Below, piece after piece: positions 1 to 8,111 of a stretch of DNA of 64,000 nucleotides. The stretch spans positions 1,302,001 to 1,366,000 of the forward strand of contig NZ_CP160403.1 in the NCBI RefSeq assembly GCF_040782645.1, in the 5' to 3' direction. The notes below the pieces were generated by a model. It ran no database searches. It had not been told where the DNA came from and saw nothing but the letters and a program-made list of their open reading frames with translations. The position numbers and the translations under genes are program-made. The DNA is from Streptomyces sp. HUAS ZL42 (GTDB lineage Bacteria > Actinomycetota > Actinomycetes > Streptomycetales > Streptomycetaceae). Within the stretch, counting starts at the first letter, position 1. Each line of letters opens with the position of its first letter.

Positions 1-1
1 G

Positions 2-1105
2 CACCGGCTCGGCGGCCTGGGCCTCGATCCGGGCTCGACCGCACAGACGACCGCCGTGGGGCTGGTGGTCCTGGTCCTCGTGACGCTGACCGCCGTCACC
101 GGCATCCGTACGGCGGCGCGGCTGCAGACCGGGCTGCTCGTCTTCGAGTACGTCGTACTGCTCGGGTTCTGCGGATACGGCATCGTCACCGGCCCGCACG
201 CATTCAGCCTTAGCTGGTTCGACCCGTTCGCGATCCCGTCGGCGCAGGCGCTGGCACAGGGTCTGCTCCTGTCGGTGTTCTGTTACTGGGGCTTCGAGGC
301 CGCCTTCAGCGTGAACGAGGAGGTGCGCGATCCCCGCGACGCGTCCCGGGCCGGCATCACGACCCTGGTGACGATGCTGGGCCTGTTCCTGCTCGGCTCG
401 ATCGCCTTCCAACGGGTGCTGTCCGAGGAGGAGTTGGCGGGCCACGGCGCCCAGGGCCTGGCCTACTTCGGCGAACGGCTGGCCTCCCAGCCGCTGGCGG
501 TGCTGCCGCTCGTGGCGCTGATGTTCTCGGCGGTCGCCTCGCTGCAGGCCGGGGTGATTCCCACGGCCCGGGCGATGTTCGCGATGAGCCGGGACCGTAC
601 GCTCGGGCCGGTGTGGTCCAAGGTCAGTCCGCGGTACGGCACGCCGGCCGCCGGAACGCTGCTGATCGGGGCACTGGCCGCGGCGGTCGCGACGCTGGCG
701 CTGATCATCCCGCGGCTCGCCGACATGATCATGGCGACGGTGAACGCCGTGGGCATCGTCGTGGCCCTCTCCTACGCCCTCACCGCGCTCGCCGCGGCCG
801 TACGCTTCCGCGCCCTGCTGCGCGAGGACTGGCGTCAGGGCGTACGCGCGGTCGTGCTGCCCGCGCTGAGCGCGACGGCCCTGCTGTCGCTCGGCGGTTA
901 CCTCGGCTGGTCCTTCTACACCTCCACCGACCACCTCGAACTGCGTGCGGACAACGGGTGGTTCCTGCTGCTGACTCCCCTGGTCATGATCGCGTCCGGT
1001 TTCGTGGCCGCCGCGTGGGCCAGGTGGGTGCGCCGCTCCCCGTACTTCCGCACCGGCGACGGCACGGACGCCGACGCGCCGCAGCTGCTCGCCACGACCC
1101 GCTGA
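2..1105 (+). CDS. APC-family amino acid permease, 3' part
   Basis: The frame is open from the first bases of the window, so the true start lies upstream; about 367 residues are visible. Repeated hydrophobic segments of roughly 20 residues alternate with short charged loops, as in a multi-pass membrane transporter. The stretch GFEAAFSVNEEVRDPRDASR near visible residue 100 is the conserved cytoplasmic region of APC-superfamily permeases (glutamate pair, then a basic/DP-R segment). The family imports or exchanges amino acids or amines across the inner membrane. The stop lies 20 bp before an amidohydrolase on the same strand, so the two probably form an operon in which the permease supplies a substrate to the hydrolase. 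Substrate is not predictable here. Confidence 0.85.
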   Translation, partial: HRLGGLGLDPGSTAQTTAVGLVVLVLVTLTAVTGIRTAARLQTGLLVFEYVVLLGFCGYGIVTGPHAFSLSWFDPFAIPSAQALAQGLLLSVFCYWGFEAAFSVNEEVRDPRDASRAGITTLVTMLGLFLLGSIAFQRVLSEEELAGHGAQGLAYFGERLASQPLAVLPLVALMFSAVASLQAGVIPTARAMFAMSRDRTLGPVWSKVSPRYGTPAAGTLLIGALAAAVATLALIIPRLADMIMATVNAVGIVVALSYALTALAAAVRFRALLREDWRQGVRAVVLPALSATALLSLGGYLGWSFYTSTDHLELRADNGWFLLLTPLVMIASGFVAAAWARWVRRSPYFRTGDGTDADAPQLLATTR

Positions 1106-1125
1106 CCCCCACCAGGAAACGGACC

Positions 1126-2757
1126 ATGCACGCAGATCTCCTCTTCACCGGCGGCCCCGTCCTCACTCCCGAGGGCCGTACCGCGACCGCCGTGGCCGTC
1201 GCAGGCGACCGCATCCTCGCCGTCGGAGGCGAGGAGGTGCGCGAGCTCGCCGGGCCGCGCACCGAGGTCGTCGACCTCGCCGGGCGGCTGCTGCTGCCGG
1301 GATTCCAGGACGCGCACGTCCATCCGGTGCCGGCCGGCCTGGAACTCACCCAGTGCGACCTGACCGGGGCGAAGAGCGCCGAGGAGACCTTGGCGGCGGT
1401 CCGCGCGTACGCCGCGGCGCATCCGGAGCGGGAGTGGATCACCGGCGGCGGCTGGTCCATGGAAGCCTTCGAGGGCGGTACGCCGACGAAGGAACTGCTG
1501 GACGCGATCGTCCCCGACCGGCCGGTCTATCTGCCCAACCGTGACCACCACGGCGCCTGGGTCAACAGCCGCGCCCTCGAACTCGCGGGCGTCACACGGG
1601 AGACACCCGACCCGGCCGACGGGCGCATCGAGCGCGACGCTTCGGGCGAGCCGAGCGGGACGCTGCAGGAGGGTGCGATGCGGCTGGTCGGGCGGCTCAC
1701 GCCGACGGCCACTCCGGCCGACCTGCTGGCCGCGTTGCTGCACGCCCAGCAGCACCTCCACTCCCTCGGCATCACGGCCTGGCAGGACGCCCTCGTCGGG
1801 AACTTCCTCGGCATGCCCGACCCCTCGCAGACGTATCGAGCGGCGGCCCTCGACGGCTCGCTCACCGCACGCGTCGTGGGCGCGCTGTGGTGGGACCGCG
1901 GGCGCGGCGCCGAGCAGATCTCCGAGCTCGTCGAGCGACGCGACGAGTTGAGCCATGGCCGCTTCCGGGCCGGCAGCGTGAAGCTGATGCTGGACGGGGT
2001 CGCCGAGAACGGCACCGCGGCCCTGCTGGACCCGTACCTCGACAAATGCGGCGGCGCGACCGCCAATCGGGGCACCGCCTTCATCGACGCCGCCCATCTG
2101 CCCAAGTACGTCACCGAGTTGGACGCGCTCGGCTTCCAGTGCCACTTCCACGCGCTGGGCGACCGTGCCGTACGCGACGCCCTGGACGCGATCGAGGCCG
2201 CGCGGACCGCGAACGGGCCGAGCGACACCCGGCCGCATCTGGCGCACCTGCAGGTGGTGCACCCCGACGACGTGCCCCGCTTCGCCCGGCTCGGCGCGAG
2301 CGCGAACATCCAGCCGCTGTGGGCGGCCCACGAGCCGCAGATGGACGAGCTGACGATCCCCTTCCTGGGAGCCGAACGGGCCGGGTGGCAGTACCCGTTC
2401 GGCGCGTTGCTGCGGTCCGGGGCCAGGGTCGCGGCGGGCAGCGACTGGCCGGTCAGCAGCCCCGACCCGCTCGAGGGGATCCACGTCGCCGTCAACCGCG
2501 TGACGCCCGGAGGCGACGCCCCGGCCTTCCTGCCCGCCGAGCGCATCGGCCTCGCGGAGGCGCTCACGGCGTACACGTCCGGTTCGGCGTACGTGAACCA
2601 CCTCGACGACACCGGTGAGGTGCGCTCGGGGGCGCTGGCGGATCTCGTGGTGCTGGACCGCGATCCGTTCGACGGGCCTCCGGAGGCGATCGCGGACATC
2701 GAGGTGGATCTCACCTATGTGGGGGGCCGGCGGGTGTACGCGGCTCATTCCGCGTGA
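1126..2757 (+). CDS. YtcJ-type metal-dependent amidohydrolase (amidohydrolase family 3)
   Basis: A 543-residue protein starting MHADLLFTGG, a typical amidohydrolase N-terminal beta-sandwich with an 'identify and compose' pattern. The metal motif DAHVHP gives His64 and His66, and further ligands lie in HFHALGDRAV (about residue 340) and the AGSDWPV segment. This is the YtcJ/Nfa subgroup, which hydrolyses amides or formamides of mostly unknown identity in the cytoplasm. ATG 1126 was chosen because upstream in-frame codons overlap the permease and lack the family N-terminus; GGAAACGGACC precedes it weakly. It follows the permease by 20 bp, consistent with uptake followed by hydrolysis. Substrate is not assigned. 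Confidence 0.88.
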   Translation: MHADLLFTGGPVLTPEGRTATAVAVAGDRILAVGGEEVRELAGPRTEVVDLAGRLLLPGFQDAHVHPVPAGLELTQCDLTGAKSAEETLAAVRAYAAAHPEREWITGGGWSMEAFEGGTPTKELLDAIVPDRPVYLPNRDHHGAWVNSRALELAGVTRETPDPADGRIERDASGEPSGTLQEGAMRLVGRLTPTATPADLLAALLHAQQHLHSLGITAWQDALVGNFLGMPDPSQTYRAAALDGSLTARVVGALWWDRGRGAEQISELVERRDELSHGRFRAGSVKLMLDGVAENGTAALLDPYLDKCGGATANRGTAFIDAAHLPKYVTELDALGFQCHFHALGDRAVRDALDAIEAARTANGPSDTRPHLAHLQVVHPDDVPRFARLGASANIQPLWAAHEPQMDELTIPFLGAERAGWQYPFGALLRSGARVAAGSDWPVSSPDPLEGIHVAVNRVTPGGDAPAFLPAERIGLAEALTAYTSGSAYVNHLDDTGEVRSGALADLVVLDRDPFDGPPEAIADIEVDLTYVGGRRVYAAHSA

Positions 2758-2846
2758 ACCGGATTGTCACCGGACGACAGTCCGCGACCCCACAACTGTC
2801 CGCCGTTGATGAGCCCTGATGTGTTACCGGCGGGTATCGTCGCCGC

Positions 2847-4073
2847 GTGCCGAAGAGAGCCGCAGTGGTGGACGAGGAGACGGGGGGCCCGTTCAAGGCG
2901 TTGCCGACGGGCCTGCACGCCCGGCTCAGACCGTACTTCGCCGACATCACCGAGGAGGTCGTGGAGGCGATCCGCACGGAGATCCCCGAGTACGCGCGCC
3001 CGGCGGACGACACGTACATGCAGGGCGTGCACCGGGGCGTCGACCATGCGCTGCGTGGGTTTCTGGAGCGCATGGCCAAGCCGGACACCGACTGGGAGCC
3101 GGTGAAGGCGACGTACCGGCGCATCGGCCGCGGGGAGGCCGAGGAGGGGCGCAGCCTGGACTCGTTCCAGTCGGCACTGCGGCTCGGGGCGCGGGTGACC
3201 TGGCGCCGGGTGAACGCCCTGGTGGACGCCGACCTGCTGCCGCGCAGTGTGCTGGGCGCGTTCGGCGAGGCGCTGTTCGTGCACCTGGACGAGATGGCGG
3301 CCGCGACCACCGCGGGGTACACGGAGGCCCGCTTGCACGCGGCCGGCGAGTTACAGCAGCGGCGGACCCGGCTGATCGACCTGCTCACCGCCGATCCTCC
3401 GGCCTCGGCCGAGGCGATCGCGGATCTGGCGCACAGTGCGCGCTGGCCGGTGCCGCGCGGTGTGGCGATGGTCGCGATCGGCCACGGAGCGCCGACCGCC
3501 ACGCCGCCCATCGTGCCGCCGGAGTTCCTCGCCCGGTTCGACGTGCAACCCGCCGTGCTGGTCGTGCCCGACCCCGAGGGGCCGGGTCGGGCGCGGGCCG
3601 TCGCCGTGGCGTTGCAGGGGATGCGCGCGGCCATGGGTCCGACGGTCGCGCTGCAGGACGGCGCGCGGTCGCTGCGCTGGGCGGCGGAGGCACTCGACCT
3701 GATGAGGCGCGGCATCCTCCCGGACGCCGGACTGGTGCGCTGCCAGGACCACCTGTCCACGCTTCTGCTGCTGCGCGACGACGCGCTGACGGACGCGCTG
3801 GCCGCACGATGGCTGCGGCCGCTGGAGGGGGTGCGCCCGCCGCAGCGCGAGCGCCTCGCGGAGACCCTGCTGAGCTGGCTGGGCTCGGGCCGCAACGCGA
3901 GCGAGGTCGCGGAGCGGCTCGCCGTGCATCCGCAGACCGTGCGCTACCGGATGCGGCAGCTGGACGAGCTGTTCGGCGCCCAACTCCACGATCCGACCGC
4001 CCAGTTCGAGATGCAGCTCGCGCTGCGGGCACTGCGGCTGCGCGGGGGCGTCAGAGAGGGCGCCGCAGAGTGA
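2847..4073 (+). CDS. PucR/CdaR-like transcriptional regulator with C-terminal HTH
   Basis: A 408-residue protein. The N-terminal half is an all-helical sensor-like region (PYFADITEEVVEAIRTEIPE, then EYARPADDTYMQGV). The C-terminal end carries the PucR family HTH, seen as ASEVAERLAVHPQTVRYRMR followed by QLDEL. PucR-type proteins bind DNA through this terminal HTH and often control the adjacent catabolic genes. It lies 90 bp downstream of the amidohydrolase on the same strand and could regulate the permease-hydrolase pair, which is inference. No strong ribosome binding site precedes GTG 2847; GTG 2865 with AGAGAG upstream is an alternative. A clear paralogue with the same architecture lies at 47501-48775. 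The 3' end overlaps the convergent acetyltransferase by 23 bp. Confidence 0.85.
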   Translation: MPKRAAVVDEETGGPFKALPTGLHARLRPYFADITEEVVEAIRTEIPEYARPADDTYMQGVHRGVDHALRGFLERMAKPDTDWEPVKATYRRIGRGEAEEGRSLDSFQSALRLGARVTWRRVNALVDADLLPRSVLGAFGEALFVHLDEMAAATTAGYTEARLHAAGELQQRRTRLIDLLTADPPASAEAIADLAHSARWPVPRGVAMVAIGHGAPTATPPIVPPEFLARFDVQPAVLVVPDPEGPGRARAVAVALQGMRAAMGPTVALQDGARSLRWAAEALDLMRRGILPDAGLVRCQDHLSTLLLLRDDALTDALAARWLRPLEGVRPPQRERLAETLLSWLGSGRNASEVAERLAVHPQTVRYRMRQLDELFGAQLHDPTAQFEMQLALRALRLRGGVREGAAE

Positions 4074-4527
4074 GCGCCTGCGGCGCGAAGCCGTTGCGTT
4101 CGCAGAAGCGGATGGCGTCCGTATTGGAGGAGTAGGCGGCCACCTCGACCTGCCCGGCACCCGTGCCCCCGGCCCAGGCGAGGAACTCACCAACGAGCGT
4201 GCCGCCGGCGCCGGCCCGCCGGTGTTCGGGTCGGACGTGCATGCCGATCAGCGTGGCGGACCTGACCGGCCGCATGGCCGAGGCCCCGGTCACTGAGCCC
4301 GTCAGGTGTCCCACGATCCGCCCTTCCCGCTCCGCCACGAGCACGAGGCGTGCCCCGTCCGCCGATGCGGCCGCGAACGACTCGGCACCGTGCTCGCGCG
4401 GCCAGTCGGCGTTGATGCTCGGGTCACGGGTCCCGCCGTCCTCGGCGAACAGACCCGCACTGGACGCCACGAGCCCCGGTATGTCCTCGGCTCGGGCCCG
4501 CCGCACCATCACCTCTTGCTCAGCCAT
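4051..4527 (-). CDS. GNAT-family N-acetyltransferase
   Basis: A 158-residue protein if started at ATG 4527 (MAEQEVMVRRARAEDIPGLV), which matches the usual GNAT beginning; an in-frame upstream GTG would add residues inside the divergent operator. The acetyl-CoA-binding signature appears as HVRPEHRRAGAGGTLVGEFL, and the C-terminal NTDAIRFCERNGF is the typical beta-bulge/helix of the fold. It would transfer an acetyl group from acetyl-CoA to an amine of a small molecule or protein. The promoter region is shared with the divergent DUF1304-tetR pair and contains that pair's operators, so it may be co-controlled. Its 3' end overlaps the convergent PucR gene. Confidence 0.85.
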   Translation of the reverse strand: MAEQEVMVRRARAEDIPGLVASSAGLFAEDGGTRDPSINADWPREHGAESFAAASADGARLVLVAEREGRIVGHLTGSVTGASAMRPVRSATLIGMHVRPEHRRAGAGGTLVGEFLAWAGGTGAGQVEVAAYSSNTDAIRFCERNGFAPQALTLRRPL

Positions 4528-4551
4528 GGCCCGGAGGCTGGTGGACGCCTC

Positions 4552-4603
4552 TGAACAACTGGACTTCCTGGACAGATGTCCAGCTATAGTGGACACCTGT
4601 TCA
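4552..4603. promoter_or_regulatory. Tandem TetR-type operators TGGACA-n2-TGTCCA
   Basis: A perfect 14-bp palindrome TGGACAgaTGTCCA lies at 4569-4582 and a near-perfect copy TGGACAccTGTTCA at 4590-4603, 21 bp apart (two helical turns). A weaker third copy, TGAACAacTGGACT, lies at 4552-4565. They sit just upstream of the DUF1304 start at 4620 and next to the divergent acetyltransferase start. The tetR gene at 4979 is the obvious candidate repressor. Confidence 0.8.
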
Positions 4604-4619
4604 AGAATCGAGGGAGACG

Positions 4620-4982
4620 ATGGAAGCGCTCGCGAACGTGCTCGTCGGTCTGGTGGCCGCGCTGCACGCCTACATCCTGGTGATGGAGATGTTCCTGTGG
4701 CAGAAGAAGCCCGGCAGGGCGCTGCACGGCTTCGACCGGGAGATGGCCCGGGCCACCGCGCCGATGGCCGCCAACCAGGGGCTCTACAACGGCTTCCTCG
4801 CGGCCGGTCTGGTCTGGGGTCTGATCGCCGCCGACCCGACGGGTTTCCGCGCCCAGGTCTTCTTCCTGTCCTGCGTGGTGGTCGCGGGCGTGTTCGGCGC
4901 GGTCACGGCGAACCGGCGCATCCTGTTCGCGCAGGCACTGCCCGGCGCGCTCGCCCTGGCCGCCGTCCTGATCGCGCAGTGA
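4620..4982 (+). CDS. DUF1304 small integral membrane protein
   Basis: A 120-residue protein with four predicted membrane segments starting near residues 5, 50, 72 and 98. The family hallmark regions HAYILVMEMFLWQKKPGRAL and AANQGLYNGFLAAGLVWGL are present, and the length is normal for DUF1304. Function is unknown; members are frequently repressed by an adjacent TetR protein. GAGGGAG ends three bases before ATG 4620. The stop overlaps the GTG start of the tetR gene by four bases (GTGA), indicating translational coupling, and the tandem palindromes at 4552-4603 lie directly upstream. Confidence 0.88.
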   Translation: MEALANVLVGLVAALHAYILVMEMFLWQKKPGRALHGFDREMARATAPMAANQGLYNGFLAAGLVWGLIAADPTGFRAQVFFLSCVVVAGVFGAVTANRRILFAQALPGALALAAVLIAQ

Positions 4983-5542
4983 CCCGAGCCGCGCCCGAGG
5001 ACCCGCGGGCCGCCCGCACCCGGGCGAGGCTGCGCGAGGCCCTGCTCGCCGAGTGCGCCGAGCGGCCCCTCGAGGAGGTCGGCGTGGCCGCCCTGGTGCG
5101 CAGGGCCGGGGTCGGCCGGGCCACCTTCTACGTCCACTACGACGGCCTGGAGGCGCTGGCCGTCGACGCCTGCGCGGACGTCGTACGCGAGGCCGTGGAG
5201 GCGCTGCACGCCTGGCGCGGGCGACCGGACCCCGTGCACGCGCCGCCCGCGCTCGCGGAGTTCTTCGCCTCGCTCACCCCGCACGCCGCCCTGTACCGGG
5301 CTCTGCTGGGCCCGGGCGGGGGCGGCCCGCTCGGCCGGGTGCTGCACCGGGACCTGCGGGCCTACAGCCTCCGCGAGCGCGAACTCGCGGGCGCTGCCGA
5401 CGCCCCACTGGTCGCCTCGGCGGTCGCCGCCACGTTCGCCGGCGTGCTGGCCGACTGGCTGCACGGGCTGCTCGACGCCGGGCCGGCTGAAATCGCCGAC
5501 CAGGTCTGGCAGTTGCTCGTGGCGCTGCACGCGAGCCGGTGA
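4979..5542 (+). CDS. TetR-family repressor of the DUF1304 operon
   Basis: A 187-residue protein started at GTG 4979 (VTRAAPEDPRAARTRARLRE). The N-terminal TetR HTH is visible as VGVAALVRRAGVGRATFYVHYDG, followed by a helical ligand-binding domain. The start overlaps the DUF1304 stop by GTGA, and no other start fits the HTH position, so the two genes are coupled. Two clear copies of TGGACA-n2-TGTCCA upstream suggest negative autoregulation of the operon and possibly of the divergent acetyltransferase. The inducer is unknown. Confidence 0.88.
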   Translation: MTRAAPEDPRAARTRARLREALLAECAERPLEEVGVAALVRRAGVGRATFYVHYDGLEALAVDACADVVREAVEALHAWRGRPDPVHAPPALAEFFASLTPHAALYRALLGPGGGGPLGRVLHRDLRAYSLRERELAGAADAPLVASAVAATFAGVLADWLHGLLDAGPAEIADQVWQLLVALHASR

Positions 5543-5546
5543 CGGG

Positions 5547-6398
5547 TCACCTGCAGGCGACCATCTCCTTCGACCGGGGCCAGGCCTCCACACCGTCGGG
5601 TGTGCGGACGTACGCGGTCGACCGGTCGTCCGTCAGCCACAACTGCCAGTCGTCCAGGCGGTATCCGGTGTCGTGGGCGTCGGCCGGCATACGCACGTCG
5701 CCGTCGTACGGGGCGGTGAGCATGCCGCTCTCGAGCACCCCGTCGGGATCGCGGACGTACTGCCGGTGGTCCTTGCCCCGGCCCGTCCCCAGGAAGTGCG
5801 CGCTCTGCCAGTCGCAGTGCTCCGCACCGGCGTGGCTGACCAGCGTGGTGGTCGGGACCCGATTCCCGTTCCGGTCGGTCCAGATCTCGTACTCCTTGGA
5901 GTCGGTGAGATCCGCCGGGAGTTCGGCCGGGTCGCAGGAGGCGTTGGTCTCCGGTCCCCAACCCGGCCGGTTCTTCTGGTCCTTGGCGACGACGATCGCG
6001 ACCTTGGTCCTGCCGTCGACGTCGAAGGAGTACAGGACGCGGTCGCCCTCACGGCGCTCCATGCGGTAGCCGGACCGGGGTTCGTCCGCCTGCTCGAGGT
6101 CGAAGTACAGCTTCAGGCCCTCTTCCGGCGTCGAGCCGCCCTCGTTCCTGCCCCACTCCCCGCCGCCTTCGCCCGAGTAGACCTCCCCGTCGCACTCCAG
6201 CGCGCGCCCCGCGGCACCCGACCGCATGAGTACGGCTCGCTCGCTGTCCTCGTCGATGTCCTTCGTCGGCACGTACAGCGGCCCGCTGTAGGGCGTGGGC
6301 GCGGGATCACCGTCGACGATCGGGTTCTCCTCCTCGGCACCGCACCCCATGGCGGCCATCGCCACCAGCACCGTCAACGTCACGAGCCCTCTGCCCAT
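5547..6398 (-). CDS. Putative secreted lipoprotein, unknown function
   Basis: A 283-residue protein with ATG 6398 as start (an upstream GTG at 6404 is possible). The N-terminus MGRGLVTLTVLVAMAAMGCG is a lipoprotein signal with a lipobox ending in Cys; the mature protein starts with an acidic linker (AEEENPIVDGDP). The rest has several cysteines and no family I recognise; it looks like a sortilin-free, soluble extracellular domain anchored to the membrane. It converges on the tetR gene with four bases between stops. I cannot assign a function. Confidence 0.7.
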   Translation of the reverse strand: MGRGLVTLTVLVAMAAMGCGAEEENPIVDGDPAPTPYSGPLYVPTKDIDEDSERAVLMRSGAAGRALECDGEVYSGEGGGEWGRNEGGSTPEEGLKLYFDLEQADEPRSGYRMERREGDRVLYSFDVDGRTKVAIVVAKDQKNRPGWGPETNASCDPAELPADLTDSKEYEIWTDRNGNRVPTTTLVSHAGAEHCDWQSAHFLGTGRGKDHRQYVRDPDGVLESGMLTAPYDGDVRMPADAHDTGYRLDDWQLWLTDDRSTAYVRTPDGVEAWPRSKEMVACR

Positions 6399-6639
6399 CC
6401 CCACCCCTGTTGCCGAGCCGCTGTTCCGTTCCTACGACGTGACAGCGGCCCGGAACGTTCGCCGGTGCGACTGCGGGGACACCCCGATCGCCGCGTGGAG
6501 GTGCCGGCGCCGGGGGGGCAGGCCGGGCGGTAGTCGGACCTCTCATCAGCGTCTCCAACGGCGCCTCTCGGGCCCGGTGGCACCACCCCCCAGGTCATCC
6601 GTTCGACAGGGGGGAACAGTCATGCCGGGCCCGGAGGCC

Positions 6640-6790
6640 AGCGGCCCTCTTGCAGGACCGCGAAGAAGATAACGGGGGGGCGCCCGTCGCGAAGCCGGCC
6701 GGGCCGGCGATCTGATCCATCGAGAGGCCGCCGGCCTCCAGCCGGTGCCGGGCCCGGGCGACGCGCTGGGAGGCCGGGCCGCTCGGCGTG
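6640..6790 (-). pseudogene. Remnant of an AraC-family regulator (HTH fragment)
   Basis: Read on the minus strand, this stretch encodes QRVARARHRLEAGGLSMDQI followed by AGPAGFATGAP. This is the second half of an AraC/GlxA DNA-binding domain, whose family pattern is RVxxARxLLExTGLSVxxIAxxAGF. The reading then degenerates, and the frame is lost after the GF motif. No upstream sensor domain is present, so this is a decayed fragment. It abuts and partly overlaps the oxidoreductase remnant on the other strand. Confidence 0.5.
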
Positions 6791-6971
6791 CGCACGGTGC
6801 GCATGCTCATGGACGCCGAACGGGCCGGGATGGGCGCGATCGCCGAACTGCTCGAAGGCGGCAGGCTGCGCGCCACGATCGCGGGGAGGTTCCCGGCCGG
6901 TGCCGCCGAGGCACACAGGCTCGGCGGCACCGGCCGGACCACCGGAAAAGCTGGTCCTGACGGTGGACTGA
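6758..6971 (+). pseudogene. C-terminal remnant of a zinc-type/quinone oxidoreductase
   Basis: The plus strand reads GVRTVRMLMDAERAGMGAIA, then a segment ending AEAHRLGGTGRTTGK, which is the C-terminal end of an MDR-family NADP-dependent oxidoreductase. The expected last residues KLVLTVD are encoded in a different frame after a one-base insertion in the run at about 6941-6945 (GGAAAAGC), and the restored frame ends at TGA 6969-6971. The Rossmann domain and N-terminus are missing. With the neighbouring AraC fragment it marks a collapsed regulator-oxidoreductase pair. Confidence 0.55.
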
Positions 6972-6978
6972 CGATCAG

Positions 6979-8085
6979 TCAGAAGGTCAGGACAGGCTTG
7001 ATGGTCTTACCCGAGGTCATGTCCTGGACCGCCTGGCCGATTTCCGCGAAGGCGTAGGTGCCGATCAGGCGCTCCAGCGGGAGCCGTCCTTCCTTGACCA
7101 GCTTGACGAGGGCCGGGATGAAGGTCTGCGTCTCACTGTCGCCGAGGGTGAGGCCGATGACCTGCTTTCCGCCGAGCATTCCGTTGACGTCGAGGGCGAC
7201 TTCGGTGCCGAAGGCCGGGGCGCCCACGATGACCAGGGTGCCGCGGGCGGCGAGCGCGTCGACGCCCTGGCGCAGGACGGAAACGGCGCCCGTGGTCTCC
7301 ACGATGCCGTCGGCGCCCTGCCCGCCGGTGATCTCGGCGATCGCCTCGCCGAGGACGGCCTGACCGGCGTCGACGGTGTGGGTGGCGCCCAGCTCCTTGG
7401 CCAGCTCGAGGCGTTCGGCGACCTTGTCCACGGCGATGATCGTGGTGGCCGGGGTGAGGGCGGCCGCCATGACCGCCGACAGGCCGACGGCTCCGGCGCC
7501 GAGGACGACGACCGTGCTGCCGGTCGCCGGCTTCAGCACGTTCCAGACGGCGCCGACGCCGGTCTGCACACCGCAGCCCAGCGGGGCGATCGACTCCAGC
7601 GGTACGTCCGGGTCGACCTTGACGAGGCTGCGCTCGTCGACCAGTGCCCGTTCGGCGAAGGACGACTGGCCGAAGAAGTGGCCGCCGAGGGGCGAGCCGT
7701 CCCGGCTGATGGTGCCGCTGCCGTCGGCGCGGCGGCCGCCGATCAGGTTCAGCGGCAGCCAGGTGGCGCAGTAGGCCGGGTGGCCGCCGTGGCAGTTGCG
7801 GCACTCGCCGCAGGAGGTGAAGGACAGCACGACATGGTCGCCGGGGGCCACGCCGGTGACGGCCGACCCGACCGCCTCGACGACGCCCGCGCCCTCGTGG
7901 CCGAGGACGCCGGGCAGCGGGAAGGGCAGTCCGCCGCTCGCCACGCTGAGGTCGGTGTGACACAGCCCGGCCGCCACCAGGCGGACGACCGCCTCGTGCG
8001 GTGCGGGGTCGTCGAGAACGACGTCGCTGAGGGTGAAGGGGGCTCCGCCGGACTCGACGACGGCGGCACGTGTGGTGATGGGCAT
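6979..8085 (-). CDS. Zinc-dependent NAD(P) alcohol dehydrogenase (aryl/benzyl-alcohol type)
   Basis: A 368-residue medium-chain dehydrogenase. The catalytic zinc region GLCHTDL and GHEGAGVVEAVG is followed by the structural-zinc cysteines CGECRNCHGGHPAYC and the nucleotide-binding VVVLGAGAVGLSA. The length and the segment GCGVQTGVGAVWNVL place it near aryl-alcohol (XylB-like) dehydrogenases, which oxidise an alcohol to an aldehyde with NAD. It lies 26 bp downstream of the aldehyde dehydrogenase on the same strand, so together they form a two-step alcohol to aldehyde to acid route, probably for an aromatic substrate. The divergent MarR and its palindrome are likely to control expression. AGGAG lies upstream of ATG 8085. 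Confidence 0.88.
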   Translation of the reverse strand: MPITTRAAVVESGGAPFTLSDVVLDDPAPHEAVVRLVAAGLCHTDLSVASGGLPFPLPGVLGHEGAGVVEAVGSAVTGVAPGDHVVLSFTSCGECRNCHGGHPAYCATWLPLNLIGGRRADGSGTISRDGSPLGGHFFGQSSFAERALVDERSLVKVDPDVPLESIAPLGCGVQTGVGAVWNVLKPATGSTVVVLGAGAVGLSAVMAAALTPATTIIAVDKVAERLELAKELGATHTVDAGQAVLGEAIAEITGGQGADGIVETTGAVSVLRQGVDALAARGTLVIVGAPAFGTEVALDVNGMLGGKQVIGLTLGDSETQTFIPALVKLVKEGRLPLERLIGTYAFAEIGQAVQDMTSGKTIKPVLTF

Positions 8086-8111
8086 TCCTGCGAACTCCTG
8101 GGCTGCGGGTC

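Noticed and set aside
613..2757. Upstream extension of the amidohydrolase into the permease
   Set aside because: The first 171 codons are an Arg-rich shadow of the permease; the family N-terminus starts at ATG 1126.
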